This document shows, in pieces, positions 17,201 to 25,162 of a stretch of DNA of 64,000 nt (positions within the stretch are counted from its first letter, which is position 1; every line of letters begins with the position of its first letter). Made by a program: the position numbers and the translations under genes. The notes beneath the pieces were generated by a model. The model was not told where the DNA came from and searched no databases. It saw nothing but the letters and a program-made list of their open reading frames with translations. The stretch comes from Streptomyces sp. NBC_00490 (GTDB lineage Bacteria; Actinomycetota; Actinomycetes; Streptomycetales; Streptomycetaceae), in contig NZ_CP107869.1 in assembly GCF_036013645.1 (NCBI RefSeq), forward strand, positions 5,952,001-6,016,000. Reading direction: 5' to 3'.

Positions 17201-17291
17201 CAGCGGCGCCCGTGGCCTGCCGCCGCGCACCGAGGCCCTGCTCGACGAGCTCCTGCCGACGTGGCGCGATGGCGTCGCGGCCGTGGGATGA
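14286..17291 (+). CDS. Membrane protein with LysM and bacterial transcriptional activator (BTAD) domains
   Basis: 1001 residues. A Ser-rich basic start (about 1-40) precedes hydrophobic segments at about 43-65, 80-105 and 130-155. A LysM domain (about 222-275) reads YYRIQPPEGRHHDSLWEIAE ... DLNKDRVQPDGSKL ... IRPGWIMEMP. A Gln/Gly/His-rich linker with GGGAQQ repeats and another membrane segment (LVGAPLLAAGLLGALG, about 377) follow. The C-terminal 500 residues are cytoplasmic and end in a winged-helix/BTAD region of tetratricopeptide type (ALALLLLHREGVHPRVLSSA; KAIEALGAALNSAPGDERLW). A protein combining wall-binding LysM and a SARP-type output domain could relay envelope state to gene expression. 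It overlaps the prepilin peptidase gene by 4 bases, linking it to the Tad pilus system. Confidence 0.8.
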   Translation: MPRRRTSSSSSSTGSSTGSPSTPRNRTPQAVRIRRRSFGDFVKAFFAFVALLVLVVGVPGALAVSVGWPLPHGVPELEWLQKPITTGTFLNILTVIVWLAWAQFTACVLVEIKAAVSGIGVPGRVPGSGPSQLLARQLVAALLLVGATAASLTPGLSQLGHDMEGNQRGTVAAAQQTPGGGLFAQQQEQAASTAAALAEQAAGAAAHADAGGSASKADDTKYYRIQPPEGRHHDSLWEIAERHLGDGRRYKEIFDLNKDRVQPDGSKLSEASLIRPGWIMEMPGDARGGDLVEMPEASGGSAAQQQIHDYGKSGDHAQGGGAQQGGGAQQGGGTGHASLPEQRPAPDQQTDRQTGHQEQHQQHATSTNAASDAFGLPQALVGAPLLAAGLLGALGRRRRQALWQSAFGAVGGRRGMEPPTPTGDAADAQDALLVGADPEGVRLLDRSLRGLAASLAAESRPLPTVYATWLSGNGDLHLQLAQPSGNPPAPWQLGQDQTFWMLARADAERYEDLDAAAPYPGLVSLGTLDDSRLLLNLESVPGIVSLSGSEADRAAVFASVAAELATNGWSDRMTITLVGFGEDLTPLAPNRLRHLEGIADLVETMEAETRQRRGALGAAGHDSVLTGRTGPAQHTRWAPHLVLLAAEPSADDAMKLAELAADAGRLGIGYLVGTESGDLPGAAWEMEITGEGKLLAPLLGLELDAQLLPVPLQRAVVELFIESDPEREPQGPATAPPFLVDVSEQGRPAVYARLVGPYEIIGLDTPDGDRSALLHEALALLLLHREGVHPRVLSSALWPRGVTDDVREALLERLRAWLGTDPDGSPRLRTDSTGRLTLAKTVVSDLDVLRSLYHEATQGRGVDSRVVRGRLLTDALVLVRGPLLADRPEGRYRWLTHEIIDAQLPLLVADIGLALSEFHLVKDRAEKAIEALGAALNSAPGDERLWHELLRATHATGDTDRLQALAADLITRSGARGLPPRTEALLDELLPTWRDGVAAVG

Positions 17292-18019
17292 CGACCTTCC
17301 TCGTGATCGCCGCCGCGCTGTGGGGCGCGGCGGCGGGTGCGTTTCTGCCGAAACCCGCCTATCGGTTCTCCGTCCCGTCGGAGGAGGAGTGGCGGACCAC
17401 CTGCCCGCGTGAGCATCCCCTCGGGGGGTGGATCGGATGGGCGCGCTGCCAGCAGTGCGAACAGCGTGAACAGTCCTACGGCCCTCCCGTGGCCCTGCTC
17501 TCCGCCCTCACCGCCCTCGGCTGCGCCGCCCTCGCCGCCGCGACCGGCACCCGGCCCGAGATCGCCGTCTGGCTGCTGCTCGCCCCGGTCGGCGTACTGC
17601 TGGCCGTGGTCGACCTGCGGGTGCAGCGGCTGCCCGACGTCCTGACCCTGCCGCTCGCGGGCGCCGCCCTCGCGCTGCTGGGCGCGGTGTCGTTCGTGCC
17701 CGAGCACACCGGGGACTGGCTGACAGCGCTCCTGGCCGCCCTCGCGCTCGGCGGCGGCTACTTCGTGCTGTTCCTGATCAACCCCGCCGGCATGGGCTTC
17801 GGCGATGTGAAGCTCGCGCTCGGGGCAGGGGCGGTGCTGGGCTGGTACGGCTGGCCGACGGTCATGCTGGGGACCTTCGCCGGGTTCCTGCTGGGGGCGC
17901 TGTACAGCGGCGCGCTGGTCGTCGCGCGGAAGGCGGGGCGCAAGACGTCGATCCCGTTCGGACCGTTCCTGATCATGGGGGCGTTCGTCGGGGTGCTGAT
18001 CGGCGCGTACGCGGCCTGA
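17288..18019 (+). CDS. A24-family prepilin peptidase
   Basis: 243 residues from ATG 17288, overlapping the preceding stop (ATGA). It is a polytopic membrane protein with the two catalytic aspartates of type IV prepilin peptidases: Asp109 in VVDLRVQRLPD and Asp173 in the GFGDVKLALG signature (GxGDxK). The N-terminal cytoplasmic loop has CQQC but lacks the second Cys pair of methylating PilD enzymes, so it is probably a peptidase without the N-methyltransferase part. It should cleave the pilin and TadE-like proteins encoded at 303-1450. Its separation from them by 15 kb suggests that the pilus locus has been split. Confidence 0.88.
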   Translation: MTTFLVIAAALWGAAAGAFLPKPAYRFSVPSEEEWRTTCPREHPLGGWIGWARCQQCEQREQSYGPPVALLSALTALGCAALAAATGTRPEIAVWLLLAPVGVLLAVVDLRVQRLPDVLTLPLAGAALALLGAVSFVPEHTGDWLTALLAALALGGGYFVLFLINPAGMGFGDVKLALGAGAVLGWYGWPTVMLGTFAGFLLGALYSGALVVARKAGRKTSIPFGPFLIMGAFVGVLIGAYAA

Positions 18020-18110
18020 CGTGTGCCTCGCAAAACCGCTGGCGTAGGCTGGCGCAGTCCGTCCATTACGGATGGTTCCGTCCACAACCCTTGACGAAAG
18101 GGACGCTCCG

Positions 18111-19310
18111 GTGACCGAGAAGGCCGACCTTCAGTCCGTCCTCGACCGCGCCGCATCCGGTGGGCGGATCACTCCGGAGGAGGCGCTCGACCTCTACCGC
18201 GACGCCCCGCTGCACGCGCTCGGCGCGGCCGCCGACGCGGCCCGACGCCGTCGGTACGCCGGGACCGAGCACATCGCGACGTACATCATCGAGCGGAACA
18301 TCAACTACACCAACGTCTGCGTGACGGCGTGCAAGTTCTGCGCGTTCTACGCCCCGCCCACGGCCAAGGACAAGGGCTGGACCCGCGACCTCGAGGACAT
18401 CCTGCGCCGCTGCGCGGAGACCGTCGAGCTGGGCGGCACGCAGATCATGTTCCAGGGCGGGCACCACCCGGACTACGGCGTGGAGTACTACGAGAAGCAC
18501 TTCGCGGCGATCAAGAAGGAATTCCCGCAGCTGGTCATCCACTCCCTCGGCGCGTCCGAGGTCGAGCACATGGCCCGCATCTCCAAGGTGAGCGTGGAGG
18601 AGGCGATCCAGCGCATCCACGCCGCCGGTCTCGACTCCTTCGCCGGCGCCGGCGCCGAGCTGCTGCCCGAGCGCCCCCGCAAGGCCATCGCCCCTCTCAA
18701 GGAGTCCGGCGAGCGCTGGCTGGAGATCATGGAGACCGCGCACAACCTGGGCGTGGAGTCCACCTCCACGATGCTCATGGGCACCGGCGAGACCAACGCC
18801 GAGCGCATCGAGCACCTGCGGATGATCCGTGACGTACAGGACCGCACCGGCGGCTTCCGGGCCTTCATCCCGTACCTCTACCAGCCGATGAACAACCACC
18901 TGAAGGGCCGCACGCAGGCCACGATCTTCGAGTACCTGCGGATGATCGCGATCGCCCGGCTCTTCATGGACAACATCGCCCACATCCAGGGCTCCTGGCT
19001 GACCACCGGCCAGGACGCGGGCCAGCTCACGCTGCACTACGGCGCGGACGACCTCGGCTCGATCATGCTGGAGGAGAACGTCGTCTCGGCGGCCGGTGCC
19101 AAGCACCGCTCCAACCTCCAGGAAATGATCGACATGATCCGTACGGCGGGACGGGTCCCGGCCCAGCGCTCCACGACGTACGAGCACCTCGTCGTCCACG
19201 ACGACCCGGCGAACGACCCCGTCGACGCGCGGATCGTGTCCCACATCTCCTCGACGGCGATCGAGGGCGGCACGGCACATCCCGAGCTGAAGATCCTCAC
19301 GTCCAACTGA
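18111..19310 (+). CDS. mqnC: Cyclic dehypoxanthinyl futalosine synthase (radical SAM)
   Basis: 399 residues from GTG 18111; GAAAGGGA seven bases upstream decides this start. MqnC turns dehypoxanthinyl futalosine into its cyclic form in the futalosine route to menaquinone. The radical SAM cluster motif Cys70-x3-Cys74-x2-Cys77 lies in NVCVTACKFCAFYAPP, followed by family landmarks TQIMFQGGHHPDYGVEYYE, SLGASEVEHMA, GAGAELLPERPR, MLMGTGET and RAFIPYLYQPMNN. Length and motifs fit the MqnC/MqnE/CofH group; the HHPDYG stretch favours MqnC. The other futalosine genes are not here, as is usual for Streptomyces, where they are scattered. It is followed after 6 bases by the amidohydrolase remnant. Confidence 0.95.
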   Translation: MTEKADLQSVLDRAASGGRITPEEALDLYRDAPLHALGAAADAARRRRYAGTEHIATYIIERNINYTNVCVTACKFCAFYAPPTAKDKGWTRDLEDILRRCAETVELGGTQIMFQGGHHPDYGVEYYEKHFAAIKKEFPQLVIHSLGASEVEHMARISKVSVEEAIQRIHAAGLDSFAGAGAELLPERPRKAIAPLKESGERWLEIMETAHNLGVESTSTMLMGTGETNAERIEHLRMIRDVQDRTGGFRAFIPYLYQPMNNHLKGRTQATIFEYLRMIAIARLFMDNIAHIQGSWLTTGQDAGQLTLHYGADDLGSIMLEENVVSAAGAKHRSNLQEMIDMIRTAGRVPAQRSTTYEHLVVHDDPANDPVDARIVSHISSTAIEGGTAHPELKILTSN

Positions 19311-19316
19311 CGTACC

Positions 19317-19766
19317 GTGCTGACGATTCACGCCGCGGACGAGGTCCGCTTCACCTGGGACGACCCGGACCCGATCAAAGACGGTGCTGTGGCCGTCGAG
19401 GGCATCCGGGTCGCCGCGGTGGGGCCGCTGGCGGAGGTGCAGGAGCAGTTTCCCGGTGCCAGGGTGCGGCGGTGGCCGGGCGTGCTGGGACCGGGTCGCA
19501 TTCACGAGGGCCCGCTCCCGGCGGCTCCGAGCCCGCGCGAGCGCGTCCACGCGGTGCTGAAGCTGGGAGCGGTGGCGGTGATCGCGGAGCACGCCGATAC
19601 GCCCGAACTCCGCGCGGCGGCAGAGCGGAACGACGTCGTCGTGCTGCGCCGCACACAGCCGACGGCGATCATCCCGACGGGCCGCGCGGACCTGGCCGTC
19701 TTCGACGAGACCGGCGAGTGCATCGCGACGGTGTGCGCGGGCCGCCTGGTCCACAGACGCCGCTAG
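19317..19766 (+). CDS. Barrel-less amidohydrolase-like (imidazolonepropionase-like) protein
   Basis: 149 residues from GTG 19317. The first 60 residues match the N-terminal half of the composite beta-sandwich of amidohydrolases (IKDGAVAVEGIRVAAVGP ... VRRWPGVLGPGRIHEG), but at the point where the metal-binding His-x-His should begin the TIM barrel there is only IHEGPLP. The last 35 residues (AIIPTGRADLAVFDETGECI ... VCAGRLVHR) match the C-terminal half of the same sandwich. About 60 residues of linker replace the 250-residue barrel. It has no visible metal ligands and is unlikely to be an enzyme. It lies 6 bases behind mqnC, so it is co-expressed with it; a binding or scaffolding role in menaquinone synthesis is speculative. 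Confidence 0.75.
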   Translation: MLTIHAADEVRFTWDDPDPIKDGAVAVEGIRVAAVGPLAEVQEQFPGARVRRWPGVLGPGRIHEGPLPAAPSPRERVHAVLKLGAVAVIAEHADTPELRAAAERNDVVVLRRTQPTAIIPTGRADLAVFDETGECIATVCAGRLVHRRR

Positions 19767-19790
19767 TCGGAGCATCCCGCAGCCGACCCC

Positions 19791-20795
19791 CTACTCCGCG
19801 AACGCCTCCGCGAACGCACCCGAACTCTGCTTCACCCCGCTGCAGTTGGTCAGCTCGTCACCCTCGTCGTCACACTGCTGGTCCCGGAACGTCGACCACA
19901 TCGACACCCACCCGATCTCCTTCTCCTCGGCGAAGGACCGCACTTGGGCCGCGTCCGACAGCGTGAACGTCTCGTTGTCGACGTCGTTGACCCCGATCAT
20001 CGACGTCAGCGCGATCGCCCGCCACGCGACCGCGTCCGACGTCCCGAAGACATCCTTCAGCTGGGTGTGCGCGGCCTTCGCCGAGGTGATCGCGTAGTCG
20101 CCCATGTCCTCGTCGTACGTCTCGCCGTAGTTCATGGTCATGAGGTTGATCGTCGAGACCTGTACGGCACTGTTGTTGGCGGACTCCAGCAGCGCGAGGC
20201 TGTCGTCGTCGAGCCCCGACGGCATCACGGGCAGCGTGAACGACACGGTGAGGTCGCCGCGCGACTTCTGCAGCAGCGCGATCGCCTCCGACCGCAGCTC
20301 CACCGACGCGGAGTCCGTCAGCGCGTCCCCCTCGACGTCGAAGTCGGCCTGGGTGGAGCCGGCCGCGTCGAGGGCCTCGCCGTACGCCTGCGCGAGCGCC
20401 GTCGCACTGCCGCAGCTCTCGGCCAGCTCCTTGCCGGACGCCCCGCCGAAGGAGACCCGCACACTCGCGCCGTTCTCCTTGAGCTCCGAGATCCGGGTGG
20501 CCACCGAGGAGTCGCCGATGGCGTGCGAGTCGTTCCACGTCGGGGCGCAGTCGCCGCCGTCCGCGATCACGAAGGCCAGGTTGTACGTCGTCGGAGCGCC
20601 GGCGGAGTCGTTGCCGGAGGCTTCCGTGGCGCTGACGTAGGGGGCGTACGACGTGCTCGCCGAGGTCTCCTCGGAAGCCTCGGCGGACTGGGCCGGCGTC
20701 GCTTCCGAGGTGGTGTCGGTGTCCGCGGAACAACCCGCCGTGGCCAGGGCAAACAGGCAACTCAGCCCGGCCGTCGGCCTCAGGAAACGCCGCAT
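19791..20795 (-). CDS. Secreted GH18-like chitinase-family protein
   Basis: 334 residues from ATG 20795. A signal peptide ends LATAGC, an imperfect lipobox, so it may be anchored or simply secreted. A Ser/Thr/Glu-rich linker precedes a GH18-type barrel: YNLAFVIADGGDCAPTWND (first strand), VRVSFGGASG (the S-F-G-G strand), DFDVEGDAL with Asp151-x-Asp153-x-Glu155 equal to the catalytic DxDxE, and INLMTMNYGETYDEDMG. The catalytic Glu155 is present, so it is likely active on a GlcNAc-containing polymer, possibly chitin. It is divergent from the glycan locus starting at 21103. Confidence 0.85.
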   Translation of the reverse strand: MRRFLRPTAGLSCLFALATAGCSADTDTTSEATPAQSAEASEETSASTSYAPYVSATEASGNDSAGAPTTYNLAFVIADGGDCAPTWNDSHAIGDSSVATRISELKENGASVRVSFGGASGKELAESCGSATALAQAYGEALDAAGSTQADFDVEGDALTDSASVELRSEAIALLQKSRGDLTVSFTLPVMPSGLDDDSLALLESANNSAVQVSTINLMTMNYGETYDEDMGDYAITSAKAAHTQLKDVFGTSDAVAWRAIALTSMIGVNDVDNETFTLSDAAQVRSFAEEKEIGWVSMWSTFRDQQCDDEGDELTNCSGVKQSSGAFAEAFAE

Positions 20796-21102
20796 TCGGC
20801 ATGCACCCGCTCTCGTGATTTCTGTCTCAGGGTGGAAACAAACTGTGTTGGGCGAGTGGAAATGTCTCACACGGGACTGAGCTTCATGAGGACAGGATTC
20901 ACCCAGCGGGCGCATGGGCACGCACGAACAAAACGGGTGATCCGGGCACCCAGAGCGGGCATTCAACCCCTTTCCTCTCCACGGGAGTTACGCAGCCGTT
21001 CCAGCGAACTCTCAGAGAAGAGACAGGTTAAGACGTTTCTCATACGCGCCTCACATGAATTCCTGAGTTTCGGACACATAAAGACTCTCTAACGTCCGGG
21101 GA
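20796..21102. other. Divergent promoter region (307 bases)
   Basis: Lies between the GH18-like gene and the glycan locus. The plus-strand side ends with CATAAAG and CCGGGGA close to the start of the small membrane protein gene, a possible -10 and ribosome site. No defined operator or RNA element was recognised. Confidence 0.45.
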
Positions 21103-21504
21103 ATGCATTCCGAGCCTGCCATCGAAAACCGCGCCGAACGTGGTCGCCGCCGCAAACGCCGTGGCGACGGAGCCGCCGACGGGCCCGTGTTCGTTGACAA
21201 CTCCGGACGCCGCTCCAAGCTGCTGCGCCGGATCGGTCTTCTCGTCGGTGTCCTGTGTGTGGGGTACGCCGTCGTCCTGGGCCTCGCCTTCATGGGCATC
21301 GGCACCTCGAACCCGTCCTCGCTGCTGCCCTTCGGGAGCGGCCAGGGCCAGGGCGGTCCGGGCGCCCGGAACGGCAACGGACCCGGCACCCAGCCACAGG
21401 GCGGCATCGGCAACAGCGTGCGGCCCAGCGGCTCTCCGCCCGCGCTGCCGTCGGGCGTGCCCACCCCGTCCGTCTCCCCGTCCGCCTCCGCGACCGCCGA
21501 CTGA
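21103..21504 (+). CDS. Small membrane protein heading the glycan locus
   Basis: 133 residues. A cytoplasmic basic N-terminus (ENRAERGRRRKRRGDG) is followed by one membrane helix (IGLLVGVLCVGYAVVLGLAF, about residues 44-64) and a 70-residue Gly/Pro/Ser-rich outer tail (GQGQGGPGARNGNGPGTQ ... PSVSPSASAT). It has no recognised domain. Nineteen bases separate it from the deacetylase-glycosyltransferase gene, so it is in the same operon. The pairing of a small membrane protein with a deacetylase-GT2 protein is reminiscent of MatA/MatB of S. lividans, which make poly-N-acetylglucosamine needed for pellet formation. That likeness is from memory and based on architecture. Confidence 0.7.
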   Translation: MHSEPAIENRAERGRRRKRRGDGAADGPVFVDNSGRRSKLLRRIGLLVGVLCVGYAVVLGLAFMGIGTSNPSSLLPFGSGQGQGGPGARNGNGPGTQPQGGIGNSVRPSGSPPALPSGVPTPSVSPSASATAD

Positions 21505-21523
21505 CCGGAGCGCAGCCACCCTC

Positions 21524-23794
21524 ATGACTACGACGACTCCCTCCCGCGGCCGTCGCCGCGCCCCCTCGCGCCTGGGACGGGCGGCGGGCAAGGCCGCGGC
21601 GCTCCAGAAGCCGCGCGTCCTCCTCGCCGGCCTGCTCCTGCTCGCGCTGACCAGCGTGATGCTGCTCGACGGCTATCTGCGCGCCGAGGTCGGCGGTGAC
21701 GAGCGGGTCCGCGACGGGGCCAGCTCCAGCAAGGTGCCGGACACGATCCTCGACGGCGGCCCGATCGTCAGCTTCCGCGGCGGCTCGGCGACGAGCGTCT
21801 CCGTCCCGGACAAGACGATCGCGCTGACCTTCGACGACGGCCCCAACCCGACGTACACGCCAAAGGTGCTGGAGATCCTGGAGAAGTACGACGTCCCCGC
21901 CACGTTCTTCGTGGTCGGCTCGATGGTCTCGCGCTACCCGGGCATCGTGAAGGACATGGTCGAGCAGGGCAACGAGGTGGGCATCCACACCTTCACCCAC
22001 GTCGACCTCTCCTACCAGAGCGACGCCCGGGTCAACCGCGAGATGCAGCAGACCCAGTTGGCCCTCGCGGGCGCGGCGGGCATCACGACCACGCTGTTCC
22101 GGGCGCCGTACTCCTCGGAGACGGACGCCATCGACAACTACAGCTGGCCCGTCTACGAGAAGCTCGGCGCGGACGGCTACACCAGCGTCTTCGTCGACAC
22201 CGACAGCGACGACTGGAAGAAGCCGGGCGTCTCGAAGATCGTCAAGTGGGCGACACCGGACGGCGACGACGGGGCGTCCGTGCTCTTCCACGACGCCGGT
22301 GGCGAGCGCTCGCAGACGATCAAGGCGCTGCCCGAGTACATCGTGAAGATGAAGGCGAAGGGGTACACCTTCACCACCATCAGCGGGGTCATCGAGAAGG
22401 AGCAGTCGGCGAACGGCCAGCAGGCGGCCGGCGGACCGGCGGCTGCGAACAGTCAGCAGCCCGGCGGAGGCACGGGTAACGGCAACCTCCAGGCCGCCCA
22501 CCGCGAGGCGGGCGGAGCGACCCTCTACGAGGGCAAGGCACTGCTCGCGGCCGTCGCCGTCGCCGAGTACGCCGTACCCACGCTGTCGGTCGGCCTCATG
22601 GTCGTCGGCGTCGCCGTCATGGGGCGGTTCGGGATGATGCTGATCCTCGCCCGCCGCCACTACAGACAGCGCAACAAACGCCGCTTCGGCTGGGGACCGA
22701 CGGTCACCCGGCCGGTGAGCGTGATCGTCCCGGCGTACAACGAGAAGGAGTGCATCGCCAACACCCTCAGGTCGCTGGCGCGGAGCACCCATCCGATCGA
22801 GATCATCGTCGTCGACGACGGTTCGACGGACGGCACCTCCGAGATCTCGCTCAACGCGGCCCACGAGCTGGGCATGACGAACGTCCGGGTCATCCGGCAG
22901 GAGAACGCGGGCAAGCCGGCCGCCCTCAACAACGGGGTGCGCAACGCCACTTACGACATCGTCATCATGATGGACGGCGACACCGTCTTCGAGCCGGACG
23001 CCGTGCACCAGCTGGTGCAGCCCTTCGCCGACCCGGACGTCGGCGCGGTCGCCGGCAACGCCAAGGTCGGCAACCGGGACACGATCATCGGCGCCTGGCA
23101 GCACATCGAGTACGTGATGGGCTTCAACCTCGACCGCCGTATGTACGACCTGCTGCGCTGCATGCCGACGATCCCCGGCGCGATCGGTGCCTTCCGCCGT
23201 GAGGCGGTCCTCCAGGTCGGCGGCATGAGCGAGGACACGCTCGCCGAGGACACCGACATCACCATCGCCATGCACCGCGCGGGCTGGCGGGTCGTCTACC
23301 AGGAGCACGCCAAGGCCTGGACGGAGGCGCCGGGTTCGCTCAAGCAGCTGTGGTCGCAGCGCTACCGCTGGTCGTACGGCACCATGCAGGCGCTGTGGAA
23401 GCACCGCAAGTCCCTGACCGACAAGGGGCCTTCGGGCCGCTTCGGCCGGGTCGGGATGCCGCTGGTGGTGATCTTCCAGATCGTCACGCCGGTCTTCGCG
23501 CCGCTGATCGACGTCTTCACCGCGTACTCGATGATCTTCATCGACTTCCGGGCGGCGCTGCTGGCCTGGCTCGCGGTGCTGGCGGTGCAGCTGGTCTGTG
23601 CCGCGTACGCCTTCCGGCTGGACAGGGAGAAGTACCGCTATCTGCTGATGATGCCGCTCCAGCAGCTGGCCTACCGGCAGATGATGTACCTCGTCCTCAT
23701 CCACTCCTGCATCACGGCCCTCACGGGCGGCCGGCTGCGCTGGCAGAAGCTGAAGCGGACCGGCGAGGTCGGGACGCCGGCGGGGGCGAGCTGA
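21524..23794 (+). CDS. Bifunctional polysaccharide deacetylase / family 2 glycosyltransferase
   Basis: 756 residues. After one N-terminal membrane helix (about 30-50), residues 95-290 are a NodB deacetylase with all motifs: TFDDGPN (Asp104, Asp105), HTFTH (His155, His159), RAPYS, DSDDW and VLFHD. Two membrane helices (about 340-378) lead to a GT2 domain (from about 398): VIVPAYNEKE, VVDDGSTDGT, MMDGDTVFE (DxD), AEDTDIT and QRYRWSYGT (QxxRW). C-terminal membrane helices complete the synthase channel. The enzyme should polymerise and partly deacetylate an N-acetylhexosamine chain at the cell surface, like PgaB/PgaC or MatB combined. Its last base overlaps the acyltransferase start. Confidence 0.92.
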   Translation: MTTTTPSRGRRRAPSRLGRAAGKAAALQKPRVLLAGLLLLALTSVMLLDGYLRAEVGGDERVRDGASSSKVPDTILDGGPIVSFRGGSATSVSVPDKTIALTFDDGPNPTYTPKVLEILEKYDVPATFFVVGSMVSRYPGIVKDMVEQGNEVGIHTFTHVDLSYQSDARVNREMQQTQLALAGAAGITTTLFRAPYSSETDAIDNYSWPVYEKLGADGYTSVFVDTDSDDWKKPGVSKIVKWATPDGDDGASVLFHDAGGERSQTIKALPEYIVKMKAKGYTFTTISGVIEKEQSANGQQAAGGPAAANSQQPGGGTGNGNLQAAHREAGGATLYEGKALLAAVAVAEYAVPTLSVGLMVVGVAVMGRFGMMLILARRHYRQRNKRRFGWGPTVTRPVSVIVPAYNEKECIANTLRSLARSTHPIEIIVVDDGSTDGTSEISLNAAHELGMTNVRVIRQENAGKPAALNNGVRNATYDIVIMMDGDTVFEPDAVHQLVQPFADPDVGAVAGNAKVGNRDTIIGAWQHIEYVMGFNLDRRMYDLLRCMPTIPGAIGAFRREAVLQVGGMSEDTLAEDTDITIAMHRAGWRVVYQEHAKAWTEAPGSLKQLWSQRYRWSYGTMQALWKHRKSLTDKGPSGRFGRVGMPLVVIFQIVTPVFAPLIDVFTAYSMIFIDFRAALLAWLAVLAVQLVCAAYAFRLDREKYRYLLMMPLQQLAYRQMMYLVLIHSCITALTGGRLRWQKLKRTGEVGTPAGAS

Positions 23795-25116
23795 TGAGCT
23801 GGGAGCAGCAGGGGTACCGGCAGCAGGGGTACGGATACGGGTACGGGGACGGGCAGGGGTACGGCGGCTCTCAGCAGCCGCAGTACGCACAGCCACAGTA
23901 CGTCCAGCCGGCGTATCCGCAACCGACCTATCCGCAGCAGCCGTACGTGGACTACGGGCAGCCCGTGGCGGTGGAGGAGACGGCTCCGCTGCCGGCGGTC
24001 GAGCCGGAACCAGAGCCCGAAGTAGCGGTCGTAGGGGAAAGGCCCGCGGGGGAGGCGGCGGAGGAGAAGCCGCCGCCGAAGCCCGCTGGCCGCGACCGCT
24101 ACTTCGACACCCTCCGGGCCGTCGCGCTCATCCGGGTCGTCACCTATCACACCTTCGGGTGGGCCTGGTGCGGGATGGTCTTCCCCTCCATGGGGATCAT
24201 GTTCGGCCTGGCCGGGACCCTGATGGCGAAGTCGCTGGAGCGGCCCGCGCCGAAGGTCGTGCGGAGCAGGCTCCGCCGGCTGCTGCCCCCGTTCTGGTTC
24301 TGGGGCTTCTTCGTGGTCCTCGCGATGCTGGTCCACGGCTGGATGCCGCACTGGGAGATCGTCTACTGGATCGTGCCGTTCGGTGATCCGCCGGGGAGCC
24401 GGTGGGGCGTACAGGCCTGGGAGATCCTCTGGTACCTGCGGACGTATCTGTGGTTCGTGCTGCTGTCCCCGCTTCTGCTGAAGGTGTTCCGGGCGGCGCC
24501 GGTCCCGGTGCTCTTCCTGTCCCTGGCGCCGATCCTGGTCCTCACCTTCGTGTGGTCCGGGCCGCAGGGGCGGCTCGGCAACGAGATGTGGGACTTCTCG
24601 ACGTACCTCTTCTGCTGGATCCTCGGCTTCGCGCACCGCGACGGTGTGCTGCGGAGGATGAAACCGGCGCTCGTGGTCGTCCTGGCGCTCGCCGCGATCG
24701 GCTACGGCGGCTGGTACGCCTTCTCCCACCAGGGCGAGGTCGGCACCTACGACCTCGACGAGATCCCGCTCGCGCAGGCCTTCTGGTCGGCCGGGTTCGT
24801 GATGCTGCTGATGTGGGCCAAGGCGTACTTCGCGATCGACTTCGCGTGGCTCACCCGCTTCCGGCGGCTCGACCGGGTCGTGACGGTCTTCAACGCGCGC
24901 GCGGTGACGATCTACCTCTGGCACGAGATCGCCTTGATACTCGCCGTGCCGCTGATCGACCAGTTCTGGAACGTGCCGGCCTTCGAGAGGTATCTGCCGC
25001 TGGAGAGCCAGTGGTTCATGTTCGGGGTCGGGTGGGTGCTGATCGCGGTGTCCGTCCTGGCCTGCGGCTGGGTGGAGGACGTGGCGGCGCGGAAGAAGCC
25101 GAAGCTGCTGCCGTGA
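23794..25116 (+). CDS. Membrane acyltransferase (acyltransferase family 3)
   Basis: 440 residues from ATG 23794, overlapping the previous stop (TGATG). The first 90 residues form an unusual Gln/Gly/Tyr-rich cytoplasmic tail ([18 protein letters not shown], then repeated QPxYxQP). The rest is a polytopic acyltransferase-3 domain: [20 protein letters not shown] with the catalytic-site His, [14 protein letters not shown], then [17 protein letters not shown], and late helices ending near [16 protein letters not shown]. Such proteins O-acylate sugars with acetyl or succinyl groups. In this operon the likely substrate is the glycan made by the preceding synthase, analogous to IcaC in the ica locus. 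Confidence 0.88.
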   Translation: MSWEQQGYRQQGYGYGYGDGQGYGGSQQPQYAQPQYVQPAYPQPTYPQQPYVDYGQPVAVEETAPLPAVEPEPEPEVAVVGERPAGEAAEEKPPPKPAGRDRYFDTLRAVALIRVVTYHTFGWAWCGMVFPSMGIMFGLAGTLMAKSLERPAPKVVRSRLRRLLPPFWFWGFFVVLAMLVHGWMPHWEIVYWIVPFGDPPGSRWGVQAWEILWYLRTYLWFVLLSPLLLKVFRAAPVPVLFLSLAPILVLTFVWSGPQGRLGNEMWDFSTYLFCWILGFAHRDGVLRRMKPALVVVLALAAIGYGGWYAFSHQGEVGTYDLDEIPLAQAFWSAGFVMLLMWAKAYFAIDFAWLTRFRRLDRVVTVFNARAVTIYLWHEIALILAVPLIDQFWNVPAFERYLPLESQWFMFGVGWVLIAVSVLACGWVEDVAARKKPKLLP

Positions 25117-25162
25117 GCGGGGCCTCGGCCGTTTCCCCGGGGGCGGCTGCAAGAATGGGCCC

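Noticed and set aside
19317..19766. Assignment as an aminofutalosine deaminase (MqnX-type)
   Set aside because: The catalytic barrel and all metal ligands are missing; only the beta-sandwich halves remain.
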